DNA of 31,073 nucleotides from Lachnospiraceae bacterium (GTDB lineage Bacteria; Bacillota_A; Clostridia; Lachnospirales; Lachnospiraceae), in contig CAAFOY010000002.1 in assembly GCA_900764695.1 (NCBI GenBank), positions 1 to 31,073 of the forward strand. Reading direction: 5' to 3'. Both the position numbers and the translations under genes were made by a program. This document shows, one piece after another, positions 13,885 through 22,904 of the stretch. Each line of letters starts with the position of its first letter. Position 1 is the first letter of the stretch. The notes under the pieces are model-generated. The model was not told where the DNA came from. It ran no database searches and saw only the letters and a list, made by a program, of their open reading frames with translations.

Positions 13885-14865
13885 TTGAGAAAGATTTTTT
13901 TGAGTTTACTTATAGCACTCATGCTTTTATGTATAACACCGGAAAATAATGTTACACAGGCCAAAGAAAATGCGACTCTTACAGTGTCGTCAACTATAAC
14001 AAAAAATGACAAGGCAGTTGTAGATATTGATTTAAGTGGAAACAGTGGAATTTGGGCACTTAAGTTTAAAGTTGGATATAATCATTCAGCATTAACTTTG
14101 GAGTCAGTACAAAATGGCGAAGTGTTTTTGGATGGTGATTTGACGATGCCGGACAAGCCGGATAAAGAAGAGTTTGTTTTTGTTGTAAGTTCAAATAGTC
14201 TTAAAGATATTAAAGGTAATGGAACGGTTGTGACATTTAATTTTAAAATAGTAGATTATTCACCGGAAGGAAAATATCCTATAGAGCTTACGTTAATCCA
14301 GGCAATAGACGTAGATGGAAATATTATTAAAATGGATACGCAAGATGGCATGGTTACTGTATCTTACGATATAAAAAATGAGGATATTGTATTTGATAAG
14401 GCAAAGAACGAAGAAATCAGGATACCATTAGAATCTAAGGAAGCAGTTAATAAAGTGAAAATAAATGAAACGGAAATTGATAAGGATAGTTATACTGTTG
14501 ATTCAGACGGAAATGTGGTAATTGGTTCGGATTATTTAAATACTTTAAAAAACGGAAAATATAAAGTAAATGTGGAAACAGAAAAGAAAAATTATGCAGC
14601 AGATATTTTTGTAAAAGAAGATGTGGAAAAAGAAATAGAGGAAAAAAGTAAAGAGGCAAAGGAGAAAAATAAAAAAGGAGAGGAAAGTAAATCAACAAAG
14701 AAAATAAACGGGAAGGATAGTAAATCAGAAAAAGGGGTAAATAAAACAAAAAATGATTGGACAGGACAGAAATCAAATAGTGCAATTGTCATATCAATTA
14801 TAGGATTGGTAATTATTGCAGGGATTGTCTGTGTACTAGTAAAGAAAAGGAGAGTGAATGGATGA
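13885..14865 (+). CDS. Membrane-anchored cohesin-domain protein
   Basis: A 326-residue protein with a TTG start after AGGTGA. It has a signal peptide (about 1-26) and a type I-like cohesin domain at about 30-156 (VDIDLSGNSGIWALKFKVGY, HSALTLESVQNGEV, IKGNGTVVTFNFKI). A small beta domain (about 165-245), a long Lys/Glu/Ser-rich spacer, one membrane helix at about 299-319 and the basic tail KKRRVNG follow. There is no LPXTG, so it is held in the membrane directly with the cohesin outside. Cohesins bind dockerins with high affinity. Its stop overlaps by four bases (ATGA) the ATG of a dockerin protein, so receptor and ligand are translationally coupled. It shares LKFKVGYxHSALTL with the cohesin protein at 20335. 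No enzyme domain is present. Confidence 0.85.
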   Translation: MRKIFLSLLIALMLLCITPENNVTQAKENATLTVSSTITKNDKAVVDIDLSGNSGIWALKFKVGYNHSALTLESVQNGEVFLDGDLTMPDKPDKEEFVFVVSSNSLKDIKGNGTVVTFNFKIVDYSPEGKYPIELTLIQAIDVDGNIIKMDTQDGMVTVSYDIKNEDIVFDKAKNEEIRIPLESKEAVNKVKINETEIDKDSYTVDSDGNVVIGSDYLNTLKNGKYKVNVETEKKNYAADIFVKEDVEKEIEEKSKEAKEKNKKGEESKSTKKINGKDSKSEKGVNKTKNDWTGQKSNSAIVISIIGLVIIAGIVCVLVKKRRVNG

Positions 14866-17800
14866 AGAAAAGAGTGTTACCCCTATTTTTAGCAATTGCA
14901 ATTATTGTTTCACAAATGCCGGCTCAAGAAATATTTGCAAAAACCAGTGGAAACATGTATGGCGATGTAAATGGGGACAGAGTAATTGATTTAAGAGATT
15001 TGCTAACACTAAAAAAATATATTTCTGAAGAAAAAATAAAAGATTTTGTATTTGCAAATTCAGACATAAACGCAGATGGGCAGGTTGACTTAAAGGACTT
15101 TCTTATTCTTAAAAAATATTTTGCAGAATGGGATGTTCATTTAGGAGCAAAACTTTTAACAGTATCTTTTTATGACGGAGACAGACTAATAGAAACTTTG
15201 CCGGCTGAAAAGGATTATCCTTTAGGCGAATTACCATCAAAGGAAAAGGCAACAAAGGACAATGCTGTTTTAGTTGGATATTATACTGATAAAGAATTTA
15301 CAACACCTTTCTATTCAGATGATGCTGTTACAGATAATATAAATGTTTATGCTAAATATCAGGAAATGGGAGGAAAAGAAGAATTAAATATTACTTCATT
15401 TGCTCAAATGGACCAGACTCCTGATATGACTTTTAGTATAAAAAAAGTGTCAGGCGATATTGAACCACAGGAAGCAGCAACATTAGTTGTTAAAGATGGT
15501 TCTGACAATGTGGAAATTAGTATTGAAGACAATGATGGAGATGGCATATATACAGTCAGCGCACCGAATGGATTTAATGAGGGATGTTCATATGAGTTAA
15601 ATCTTGCAGATGGCTGGGTGTTTGATGGAAAAGAAGAAACAATACGAACAGCATCATTTTCAATAGCCATGAAGGAAGTTGAAAATCTGGAAATGAATGA
15701 TGACATAGTTTATATAAAGGATACGGATGAAATAACTTATTTTGTTGATGGAAAAAATTATGACGTATTGACTTCAGAACAGATAAATGAAAACGGTGGA
15801 AGTTTTGAATATGATGAGGCTTCAAAACTTAATGAAGATGACATTATTTGTCTTTACGTTGGTACAAAACCAACTGAAAGAAATACTGATGAAACTTCTG
15901 AATTATTAGATCCGGCAGTTTACGTTAAGGTAGCAGCAATAGATGGAAATGAGGTAACATTTGCAGCACTTGATGAAAATGATCAGGCAAAAGTATATAA
16001 CATGCCTGATAATTTCCCATTAATAGTACAGGAATTGCCAACTGAAGAGACCGGAACAATAAGTCTTGAAGAGTTAGATGTAGATATGTACGCAAATATG
16101 ATGGGAGATGAAGGTACATATGAAAATGCAGTAGATTCAATAGGAACAGGTGATTTTGTTACATTATATGTTTCAACTGATGAAATTAAATCAGGAAATG
16201 ATGTATATTATGGTGAAATCACAGATTATGATAAAGATACAGAGTTAATTACATACAAAAAAGTAGAAAAGAATGATATAGAGGAAAGCATGGACCTCTA
16301 TTCTGAGATTCCTATTTCCGGAAGTGACATCATTAGTGATGAAGAATGCGAACAGTTAGAAAATGTCGTACAGACACAGATGGAAGACAGTGGATTTGGC
16401 GAAGAGGCAGCAGACATTCTTTGTGATATGGTAACAAAGACAGATGGGTTCAAAGAAAATACGAGTCTTCAAAGCCTTGTTTTAACAGATGAAAACGGTC
16501 AGCAATTATCAGCAAAGCAACTCAGAAAAATGAATGTTGGAAAGAGCTTCGAACTAACAGATGATGTAAAGCTTTCTGTTGAAATAATAAATAAAGGTGA
16601 ACAACTTCATTTTAACAATGGAATCCAGCTTGCAGTTGGTGTTGAAGCTGAATTTGAAGTAGAGGTAGAAGATGGTACGGTAAAGATTGACCTTTCAGCA
16701 ACATTTGTTGAAGAATGTGAATTAGTGCCACGAGTAAAAGGAAGCATTGTTACAAAAGAGATTCTTTTTATCCCTATTCCGGTTGGTATTTGTGTAAACA
16801 CATCAATGGATGTAAAGAATTTTACAGCATTTTCATTTAACGCAAATATATATACAGTAGCAGAAGAGGAACAGTCTCTTTGGGAAAAATTCAAATCTAT
16901 TGCTGATGATCCGACAGAAGCATTAGGACTTTCTAATTTGCCAAGTGGACTTAGTGCAGGTCTAAAGTCTGTAAAAGATGTTATGGATAAGATTGAAGAA
17001 ATTCAGACAAAGATAGACCAGGCAAATGATACAGCAGAACAGATAAAAGGATATAAAGAAGATTTAAATGCTCTTTGGGAAGTAATGGAAATGAACGGAA
17101 CAGACAAAGAGCAATGGAATGAAATGTGCAAAACATTTGAAAAGTCAAATGTTGCAAGTGATATTTTAGATGTTATGGATTTAAGCACTGAAACAGAACT
17201 TGGCACAGAATTTCTCGATGGAATGCAGGCACTCATGGATAAATATTCAGAGACACTGCAAAAGGAAACAGACTGGGTAACACTTGTAAACAAAGAAATC
17301 TGTTCAACAGAAGTATGTTATTTCGGCGTTGTAATTGGTACACAGGTAAACTTCCTTGTTAGAGCAGATATGAACATAGCAATCGGTTCAAATTTGGAAT
17401 ACGAAGTAGGCAAGCGATACAATTTCTGGTTTAAAGTTGGATTGTTTAAACCGTCAGCAGGTTCTTCTACAATGGATTTGTTAGATGAAAGATTCGATTT
17501 CCAGTTTTATGTAATGGGTAAAATTGGTTTAAAAGCAGGAATAAGAGCTAAGCTTTATGCGGGTATTGGTAGTGGCAAATTTGCATCTGTAGGTATTGCG
17601 GCAGAACTTGGACCATATGTCAAATTATATGGATTCTTTATATATGAATATTCAAAGTATCGCCCGGCAAATACGCAAAATACTGTAAGTAAAGAGCGAA
17701 TGGCAGGAGCTTTGTATCTGGAATTTGGCTTATATTTTATGATGAGTTTTGAGGCAAATGCCATAGGAAATCTTTTTGAATACAGCAATGATTTCGTAAA

Positions 17801-20276
17801 TGAAGAAATACCATTGCTGACGGCAGGAAGAAATGTATTTTATTACAATACAGCTTACGAGCCACAGGAGGATGAGGTAATACTAGTAAAGGATGAGGAT
17901 GGTGACAGCACTAACGGAATTACCATGGATGTTCCGGCTAATGTATTAGCATTGTCATATGTAGAATTAAATACAGGTATTCAGGGAGTAGAGTCACTAC
18001 ATCCTTCAAATTATAATATTAGATTTACAAACAGAAACTTTAGTGTTGATTATAAAACAGGAAAAATTAACGTCAATGTTCCTAAAAACACACGTTATAT
18101 GACTGCAGAAATGACTATTACTTACCTATATAGTAAGGTTGCATTCAGTCAGTATGACATGACGGTAACAGTTCCTGTAGTATGGACAAACCTTACAACT
18201 GAAGAATTAAGTGAATACTATACTGCATCAGTTCGTGTTGGTAATGATACTGACGGTTATAAGACTGTATGGAACAAAAAACTTTTAAAGAACGAAGAAT
18301 TTGATTTGCCAACAGAAGACGAATTAAAGAACTTACTTAACTGGAATGACTACAAGTATACTTTGACAAAAGGATATGATGGTCAGAATACGGAAAAATT
18401 AACACTTGTTGACAACACAACTTATGACTTCTATGTAGATTACAAAACATATGCAATTACTGTAACTGATATACAGAATGCAAATGGTACAACAAGAAGT
18501 AAGACATTTTATGCAAAATATGGTGAAAGATTTGATTTCTCAGAATTAGAATCAACAGGTTCTAACCGAAAGGGCGCATATAATAAATTTGCAGGAATTA
18601 CAACTACGTCAACTATAAATGTAAATGGTTATCCACAGACTATTGATTTGACACAGCCGATTAACAGCAAGGTTGCAGAAGCCTTAATGCAGGGTGTTAC
18701 AGCAAAAGCAAATTATGTGGATGACAGCGTAACAGCAACATTTGTATTTAACGGAATTGATGTAGAAAATACTGTAGTTAAACTAAAAAGAGGTACGGTT
18801 CCAAATTATGATTATTTTGAAGTAGCTCAGGAAAATAACACGGATATTATTGGAATCAGCCCTGAAGTAGATAAGATATCAACACCAACAACATATTACG
18901 TTGAATGTAAAAATGTAATTAAGAAACTGGTAACAATGACATTTGATACAAATGGAGGAAATACAGTTGATCCGATAACAAGAAAGGAAACAACAATTCT
19001 TCCTACAATTCCAACCCCTGTTAAAAGAGGATACGAATTTGATGGATGGTGTACAGATGCCGCATGCGAAAATATGTTTACATCAAAGACTGTTCCAACA
19101 GAAGACATAACACTTTACGCAAAATGGAAACCGGCTGTATATACACTTACATTTAATGTTAATGGTGGAAATGAATTAGATAAAAATACAAAGAGAGTAA
19201 CATACGATGGAAAATATGGTGAAATACCACAACTTGTAAGAGACGGTTACGCATTCCTTGGATGGTACAATAAGGTAGAAGGAGGCGAACAGATTACAGC
19301 TGATGACCAGGTATTGATTACATCAAATACAACACTGTATGCACATTGGAGAAAATTAAAACCTATTCCGGCTGAAACATTTGTATTTAATCCACAGACA
19401 TACTACTATGATTCAGCTATAGAACGTGCTACAGAGTATACATTTAATCCACCGGAAGATGAAAATTTAAGCGAAGAAGAAACATATACCGAAGACAGTT
19501 TTACATTTAAATTTAAGTCACAGAGTAAGGACGAATACGAAAATGGATTCCCTTCAGATATAGGTGTTTATGATGTTGTAATAACACGTCCGGCAGATCA
19601 GTATTATCTGAAATTTGAAACATTATACGAAGGAGTTTTGGTAATTAAGCCGTATGACTTAAATTGCTCATATTATAAGGTTTATGTTGATTGCAGAGAT
19701 TCAGTTGGTGGATCGCAGAAACTTAATAGTACTGTATCCTGGTCAAATGGAGCAAAAACTTCATTCTCAATTGAGATGGATACAAGCACTAATTATGGAT
19801 ATACAACAAATTATGCTTGTTATCCGACACAGATATATATGGAATCAAGTGGAAGAATGGTTGGTCAGCATGTATGGATGACAACAAGGGTACATGATAT
19901 CACAGATAACATAAAATCGATAAAGAACAGACATAAGGAATATTGGGCAAACAAACTTAATTATACATGGGGACTTGGAAGTTATCCAAGCGTTAACTAT
20001 TCAGCTGGAAATTATGAAGTCAGCAAGGATGGAAAGATAAAGGTTAGATTTACTACATATGGAAATAACGGAGCAGTATCGAATCTAACATATTCAACGT
20101 CATGGGATGGTAACAATAATGATTCCTGTGTAACAGTAGATGGAAATTACTTTATCATTGATGGAAGTAAATTAACAGAAGAAAAACATACTATTAATGT
20201 ATATGCTAAATATGGTGGTTCCGGATACTATCAGGTAGGCAGATTTACAGTTAGTCCTATTGATGGAGATGAATAG
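14862..20276 (+). CDS. Giant secreted protein with N-terminal dockerin and Listeria-Bacteroides repeats
   Basis: An 1804-residue protein with signal peptide (1-26). A complete type I dockerin follows at 33-88: two calcium loops, DVNGDRVID (35-43) and DINADGQVD (68-76), each followed by LxDxLxLKKY helices. Dockerins are usually C-terminal, so this placement is unusual. Listeria-Bacteroides (InlB B) repeat domains lie at about 96-167, 1357-1423 and 1427-1497 (TFDTNGGN...GYEFDGW...LYAKW pattern). Between them are acidic beta-rich regions, a helical probable coiled coil (about 701-745) and a Gly-rich segment (about 885-960) that I cannot assign. The last 300 residues are aromatic-rich beta sequence. 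No glycosidase, protease or lectin domain is recognised. Adhesion or a structural role is inferred. It lies between two cohesin genes, its likely partners. Confidence 0.85.
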   Translation: MKKRVLPLFLAIAIIVSQMPAQEIFAKTSGNMYGDVNGDRVIDLRDLLTLKKYISEEKIKDFVFANSDINADGQVDLKDFLILKKYFAEWDVHLGAKLLTVSFYDGDRLIETLPAEKDYPLGELPSKEKATKDNAVLVGYYTDKEFTTPFYSDDAVTDNINVYAKYQEMGGKEELNITSFAQMDQTPDMTFSIKKVSGDIEPQEAATLVVKDGSDNVEISIEDNDGDGIYTVSAPNGFNEGCSYELNLADGWVFDGKEETIRTASFSIAMKEVENLEMNDDIVYIKDTDEITYFVDGKNYDVLTSEQINENGGSFEYDEASKLNEDDIICLYVGTKPTERNTDETSELLDPAVYVKVAAIDGNEVTFAALDENDQAKVYNMPDNFPLIVQELPTEETGTISLEELDVDMYANMMGDEGTYENAVDSIGTGDFVTLYVSTDEIKSGNDVYYGEITDYDKDTELITYKKVEKNDIEESMDLYSEIPISGSDIISDEECEQLENVVQTQMEDSGFGEEAADILCDMVTKTDGFKENTSLQSLVLTDENGQQLSAKQLRKMNVGKSFELTDDVKLSVEIINKGEQLHFNNGIQLAVGVEAEFEVEVEDGTVKIDLSATFVEECELVPRVKGSIVTKEILFIPIPVGICVNTSMDVKNFTAFSFNANIYTVAEEEQSLWEKFKSIADDPTEALGLSNLPSGLSAGLKSVKDVMDKIEEIQTKIDQANDTAEQIKGYKEDLNALWEVMEMNGTDKEQWNEMCKTFEKSNVASDILDVMDLSTETELGTEFLDGMQALMDKYSETLQKETDWVTLVNKEICSTEVCYFGVVIGTQVNFLVRADMNIAIGSNLEYEVGKRYNFWFKVGLFKPSAGSSTMDLLDERFDFQFYVMGKIGLKAGIRAKLYAGIGSGKFASVGIAAELGPYVKLYGFFIYEYSKYRPANTQNTVSKERMAGALYLEFGLYFMMSFEANAIGNLFEYSNDFVNEEIPLLTAGRNVFYYNTAYEPQEDEVILVKDEDGDSTNGITMDVPANVLALSYVELNTGIQGVESLHPSNYNIRFTNRNFSVDYKTGKINVNVPKNTRYMTAEMTITYLYSKVAFSQYDMTVTVPVVWTNLTTEELSEYYTASVRVGNDTDGYKTVWNKKLLKNEEFDLPTEDELKNLLNWNDYKYTLTKGYDGQNTEKLTLVDNTTYDFYVDYKTYAITVTDIQNANGTTRSKTFYAKYGERFDFSELESTGSNRKGAYNKFAGITTTSTINVNGYPQTIDLTQPINSKVAEALMQGVTAKANYVDDSVTATFVFNGIDVENTVVKLKRGTVPNYDYFEVAQENNTDIIGISPEVDKISTPTTYYVECKNVIKKLVTMTFDTNGGNTVDPITRKETTILPTIPTPVKRGYEFDGWCTDAACENMFTSKTVPTEDITLYAKWKPAVYTLTFNVNGGNELDKNTKRVTYDGKYGEIPQLVRDGYAFLGWYNKVEGGEQITADDQVLITSNTTLYAHWRKLKPIPAETFVFNPQTYYYDSAIERATEYTFNPPEDENLSEEETYTEDSFTFKFKSQSKDEYENGFPSDIGVYDVVITRPADQYYLKFETLYEGVLVIKPYDLNCSYYKVYVDCRDSVGGSQKLNSTVSWSNGAKTSFSIEMDTSTNYGYTTNYACYPTQIYMESSGRMVGQHVWMTTRVHDITDNIKSIKNRHKEYWANKLNYTWGLGSYPSVNYSAGNYEVSKDGKIKVRFTTYGNNGAVSNLTYSTSWDGNNNDSCVTVDGNYFIIDGSKLTEEKHTINVYAKYGGSGYYQVGRFTVSPIDGDE

Positions 20277-20334
20277 AAACAGTACGGTATAACAGCAATA
20301 TTATGAGAAAATGAACGTGAAGGAGGTTTTCCAT

Positions 20335-21591
20335 ATGTATAAATTAAAAAAATCCGGCATTCGCAAGTTGTTTGCCATGTTATGTGTAGTATTTATATTT
20401 GCAAGTGGTATTTATGTAAGTGTACCGACATTTGCACAGACAGAAACTAAAGAAAGTACAATTTCAGTATCTTCAGATACAGTTGAAAAAGGTGATAAGT
20501 TTTCTATTACAGTTGATATAAAAAACAACCCGGGTATCTGGGGGCTTAAGTTTAAAGTAGGATATGACCATTCTGCATTAACATTGACATCAGCAAAGAA
20601 TGGAAATGTATTTGATAATGAGGATGCAACTTTACCAAGTGCTTTAGATAAGGAAGAATTTATATATCTTGCATATTTAAACAGCCTTAAAAATAACACT
20701 ACAGACGGAACTATTTTAACTTTAGAGTTTACAGCAAAAAATGAAGCAGAGTTTAAACCATACATTATTGCAATTAATGTTGAACAGGCAATTAATGTTA
20801 ATGGTGACGATATAGCTTTAAAATCAAATAATGGTGCTGTTTCTGTAGTTAAATGCATACATGTAAGTGACACAAAATGGGAGAGTGATGCTGATACTCA
20901 TTGGCATAACTGCAAATATAGTGACTGTAAAGAAAAGATATTAAAGACTGTAGAAAAACACACAGTAGAAGTAATACCGGCAGTAAGTGCAACATGTACA
21001 CAGGATGGATTAACAAGCGGAAAGAAATGCTCTGTATGTGGTTATATTATTGAAAAACAGCAGGTAGTTAAAGCTACAGGTCATACACCGGTTAAACTTA
21101 AAGCAGTAAAGGCAACGACCAAAAGAGAAGGATTAACAAGCGGAAGAAAATGCTCTGTATGTGGAGAAATTTTGGTAGTACAGCAGGTAATTCCTAAAAT
21201 TACATATAAGATGAAAAAGGCTGCAAAGACAAATGGCAAAATAAAAATGTATAAAAAGAAAAAGCAGTCATCAAAGGTAGTTCAAAATGTAAAAAAAGGA
21301 GAAAAAGTTACCATAGTTGATATGGACAAAACATGGTATTTAATTAAATACAAAGGTAAAGTAGGATATGTAAAATCCACATCAATAACATGGAATGCAA
21401 AGGTAAATGTAACAAAAGGAAATCTTAGAATAAGAACAGGGGCAGGACTAAAATATCCAATTATTTCTTCCCGTCCAAATGCAACAAAAGTATCAGTTGT
21501 TGGAAGAACTGCAAATGGTTGGTACAAAGTTCAGATAAAAGAAAAGAAAAAAACCATTGAAGGATATATGTATTCAAAATATGTTAAATAG
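20335..21591 (+). CDS. Cohesin protein with Cys-rich repeats and SH3 wall-binding domains
   Basis: A 418-residue protein. The ATG at 20335 is chosen because AAGGAGGT (20320-20327) precedes it; an ATG 24 bases earlier has no ribosome site. It has a signal peptide (about 1-35) and a cohesin at about 41-170 (GIWGLKFKVGYDHSALTLTS). A Cys/His-rich region (about 173-285) holds two HTxxx-T.REGLTSGxKCSVCG-type repeats, common in clostridial surface proteins. Two bacterial SH3 domains at about 300-345 and 348-418 follow (VKKGEKVTIV...GYV, NLRIRTGAGLKYPI...GYMYSKYVK). SH3b domains bind peptidoglycan, so this cohesin should sit on the wall rather than the membrane. It follows the dockerin giant by 58 bases with no terminator between, and is closed by the terminator at 21665. 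Confidence 0.87.
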   Translation: MYKLKKSGIRKLFAMLCVVFIFASGIYVSVPTFAQTETKESTISVSSDTVEKGDKFSITVDIKNNPGIWGLKFKVGYDHSALTLTSAKNGNVFDNEDATLPSALDKEEFIYLAYLNSLKNNTTDGTILTLEFTAKNEAEFKPYIIAINVEQAINVNGDDIALKSNNGAVSVVKCIHVSDTKWESDADTHWHNCKYSDCKEKILKTVEKHTVEVIPAVSATCTQDGLTSGKKCSVCGYIIEKQQVVKATGHTPVKLKAVKATTKREGLTSGRKCSVCGEILVVQQVIPKITYKMKKAAKTNGKIKMYKKKKQSSKVVQNVKKGEKVTIVDMDKTWYLIKYKGKVGYVKSTSITWNAKVNVTKGNLRIRTGAGLKYPIISSRPNATKVSVVGRTANGWYKVQIKEKKKTIEGYMYSKYVK

Positions 21592-21592
21592 A

Positions 21593-21655
21593 AGTTAATA
21601 AGTGTTGATGGAAATTAATAAATATTAAATAAAAGTTAATAGATGTCAATAAAAT
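21593..21655. repeat. Short AT-rich tandem repeat after the cohesin gene
   Basis: Three degenerate units of 20-21 bp (AGTTAATAAGTGTTGATGGA, then AATTAATAAATATTAAATAAA-like and AGTTAATAGATGTCAATAAAA-like) lie between the stop and the terminator. The role is unknown; slippage is the simplest origin. Confidence 0.45.
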
Positions 21656-21664
21656 AAAAAAACA

Positions 21665-21715
21665 GGGCTTATATGGATTTGAGAAATTAAAATAATTCGT
21701 ATAGGCTCTTTTTTT
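21665..21715 (+). terminator. Terminator of the cohesin-dockerin locus
   Basis: GGGCTTATAT (21665-21674) pairs along its full length, with G-U pairs, with GTATAGGCTC (21699-21708), followed by seven T. Confidence 0.7.
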
Positions 21716-22081
21716 ATATTTTGGGTAGAAAAACAATACTAACATCACAATCAAATATAGGAAAAGTTTATTAATTAATTTAAATGTAAAATATATCAAT
21801 GTTGGTAAATCAATGTAATAATAATAGTTCTCATCAAGAAAATATGATAAAATTTAGACAGAGAATTTTTTTGTTGGGATAGATTATAATTGAAAAATAG
21901 AAGGAAAAAACAACAGATTTGATTGAAGAATTTATTCAGCAAAATGAATTGTAACAGGTAAAGTACTATGATATTGTGTAAATATAAGGACAAATAGTTG
22001 TTAGCAGTAAAAAGAATAATATTTATTTTGAAACAGAAATGGACATAAGAAATATAATAATTTGAATTGAGGTGACAAACT
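21716..22081. other. Gene-free AT-rich stretch before the phosphatase
   Basis: No supported gene. A possible promoter for the next gene is TTGAAA (22028-22033) with TATAAT (22053-22058), although the 19-base spacer is long. One frame near 21904-22060 reads as short peptide pieces broken by stops and may be decayed coding sequence, but nothing recognisable remains. Confidence 0.4.
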
Positions 22082-22816
22082 ATGAGAATTATAATTGTAC
22101 GGCATGGAGAGCCAAATTATGAAATAGACTCTTTAACTGAAAAGGGGTGGAAAGAAGCAGAATTAGCTTCTAGAAAATTACAGAAATTAAATATTGATAA
22201 TATTTATGTATCGCCACTTGGAAGAGCAAAAGATACATGTTCTCTAACGGAAAAAGCAATAGGAATGAAAGCAGTGGAAAAGGAATGGCTTAGAGAATTT
22301 ATGTCTCCACTTCAAGATGAGATGATGAAGGAAGAGGGGAATTCTGTTGTGTGGGATCAGTTGCCGAAAACATGGACTTCAGATTCAAGATATTTTAATT
22401 ATGACGAGTGGTATAAAACTTCATTTATGAAAAAATGGAAGGTTAAGGAAGAATATGATTGGGTCACAGGTGAATTTGACAAATTGCTTAAGGAGCATGG
22501 ATACGAGAGAAATGGAAATTATTATAAAGTAAATAATGCAAATGAAAAGACACTTGTATTCTTTTGCCATTTTGGACTAGAAGCTGTATTGTTATCTCAT
22601 TTAATGCTTATATCTCCGATGAATCTTTGGCATGGATTTTGTGCAGCACCATCTTCAATAACTACAATTTATTCAGAAGAAAGAAGAAAAGGTGAAGCTT
22701 TTTTTAGAGCAGCACAGATTGGTGATGTATCTCATCTTTATGTTGCAAACGAAGAACCTTCATTTGCAGCAAGATTTTGCGAAACATATGAAAATAAAGA
22801 GCAGAGGCATGATTAG
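22082..22816 (+). CDS. Histidine phosphatase family protein
   Basis: A 244-residue cytoplasmic protein; GAGGTGACAAACT precedes the ATG. It has the family's RHGE motif at 7-10 with His8 as the phosphate acceptor, SPLGRAKDTC (second arginine), and CHFGLEAVLLSHL with the second catalytic His at 163. The fold is that of phosphoglycerate-mutase-like phosphatases, which remove phosphate from small metabolites or proteins. The middle insert (about 85-150) is long for the family. The helicase gene follows 88 bases later on the same strand, so cotranscription is possible. The substrate cannot be told from sequence. Confidence 0.85.
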   Translation: MRIIIVRHGEPNYEIDSLTEKGWKEAELASRKLQKLNIDNIYVSPLGRAKDTCSLTEKAIGMKAVEKEWLREFMSPLQDEMMKEEGNSVVWDQLPKTWTSDSRYFNYDEWYKTSFMKKWKVKEEYDWVTGEFDKLLKEHGYERNGNYYKVNNANEKTLVFFCHFGLEAVLLSHLMLISPMNLWHGFCAAPSSITTIYSEERRKGEAFFRAAQIGDVSHLYVANEEPSFAARFCETYENKEQRHD

Positions 22817-22904
22817 GATAATAAATAAAATTAGCACAATATTTATGTGGGTTGTGGCGTTTCGCAAACACCTATTAAGTAGCAAATAATAAAGGAGCGA
22901 CTAT

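Noticed and set aside
14447..14785. Minus-strand frames opposite the Lys-rich spacer of the cohesin gene
   Set aside because: They are shadows of AAA/GAA-rich codons, giving Phe/Leu/Ser-rich nonsense without ribosome sites.
21900..22060. Possible decayed gene before the histidine phosphatase
   Set aside because: One frame gives peptide-like pieces between stops, but no family is recognisable and AT-rich sequence can do this by chance.
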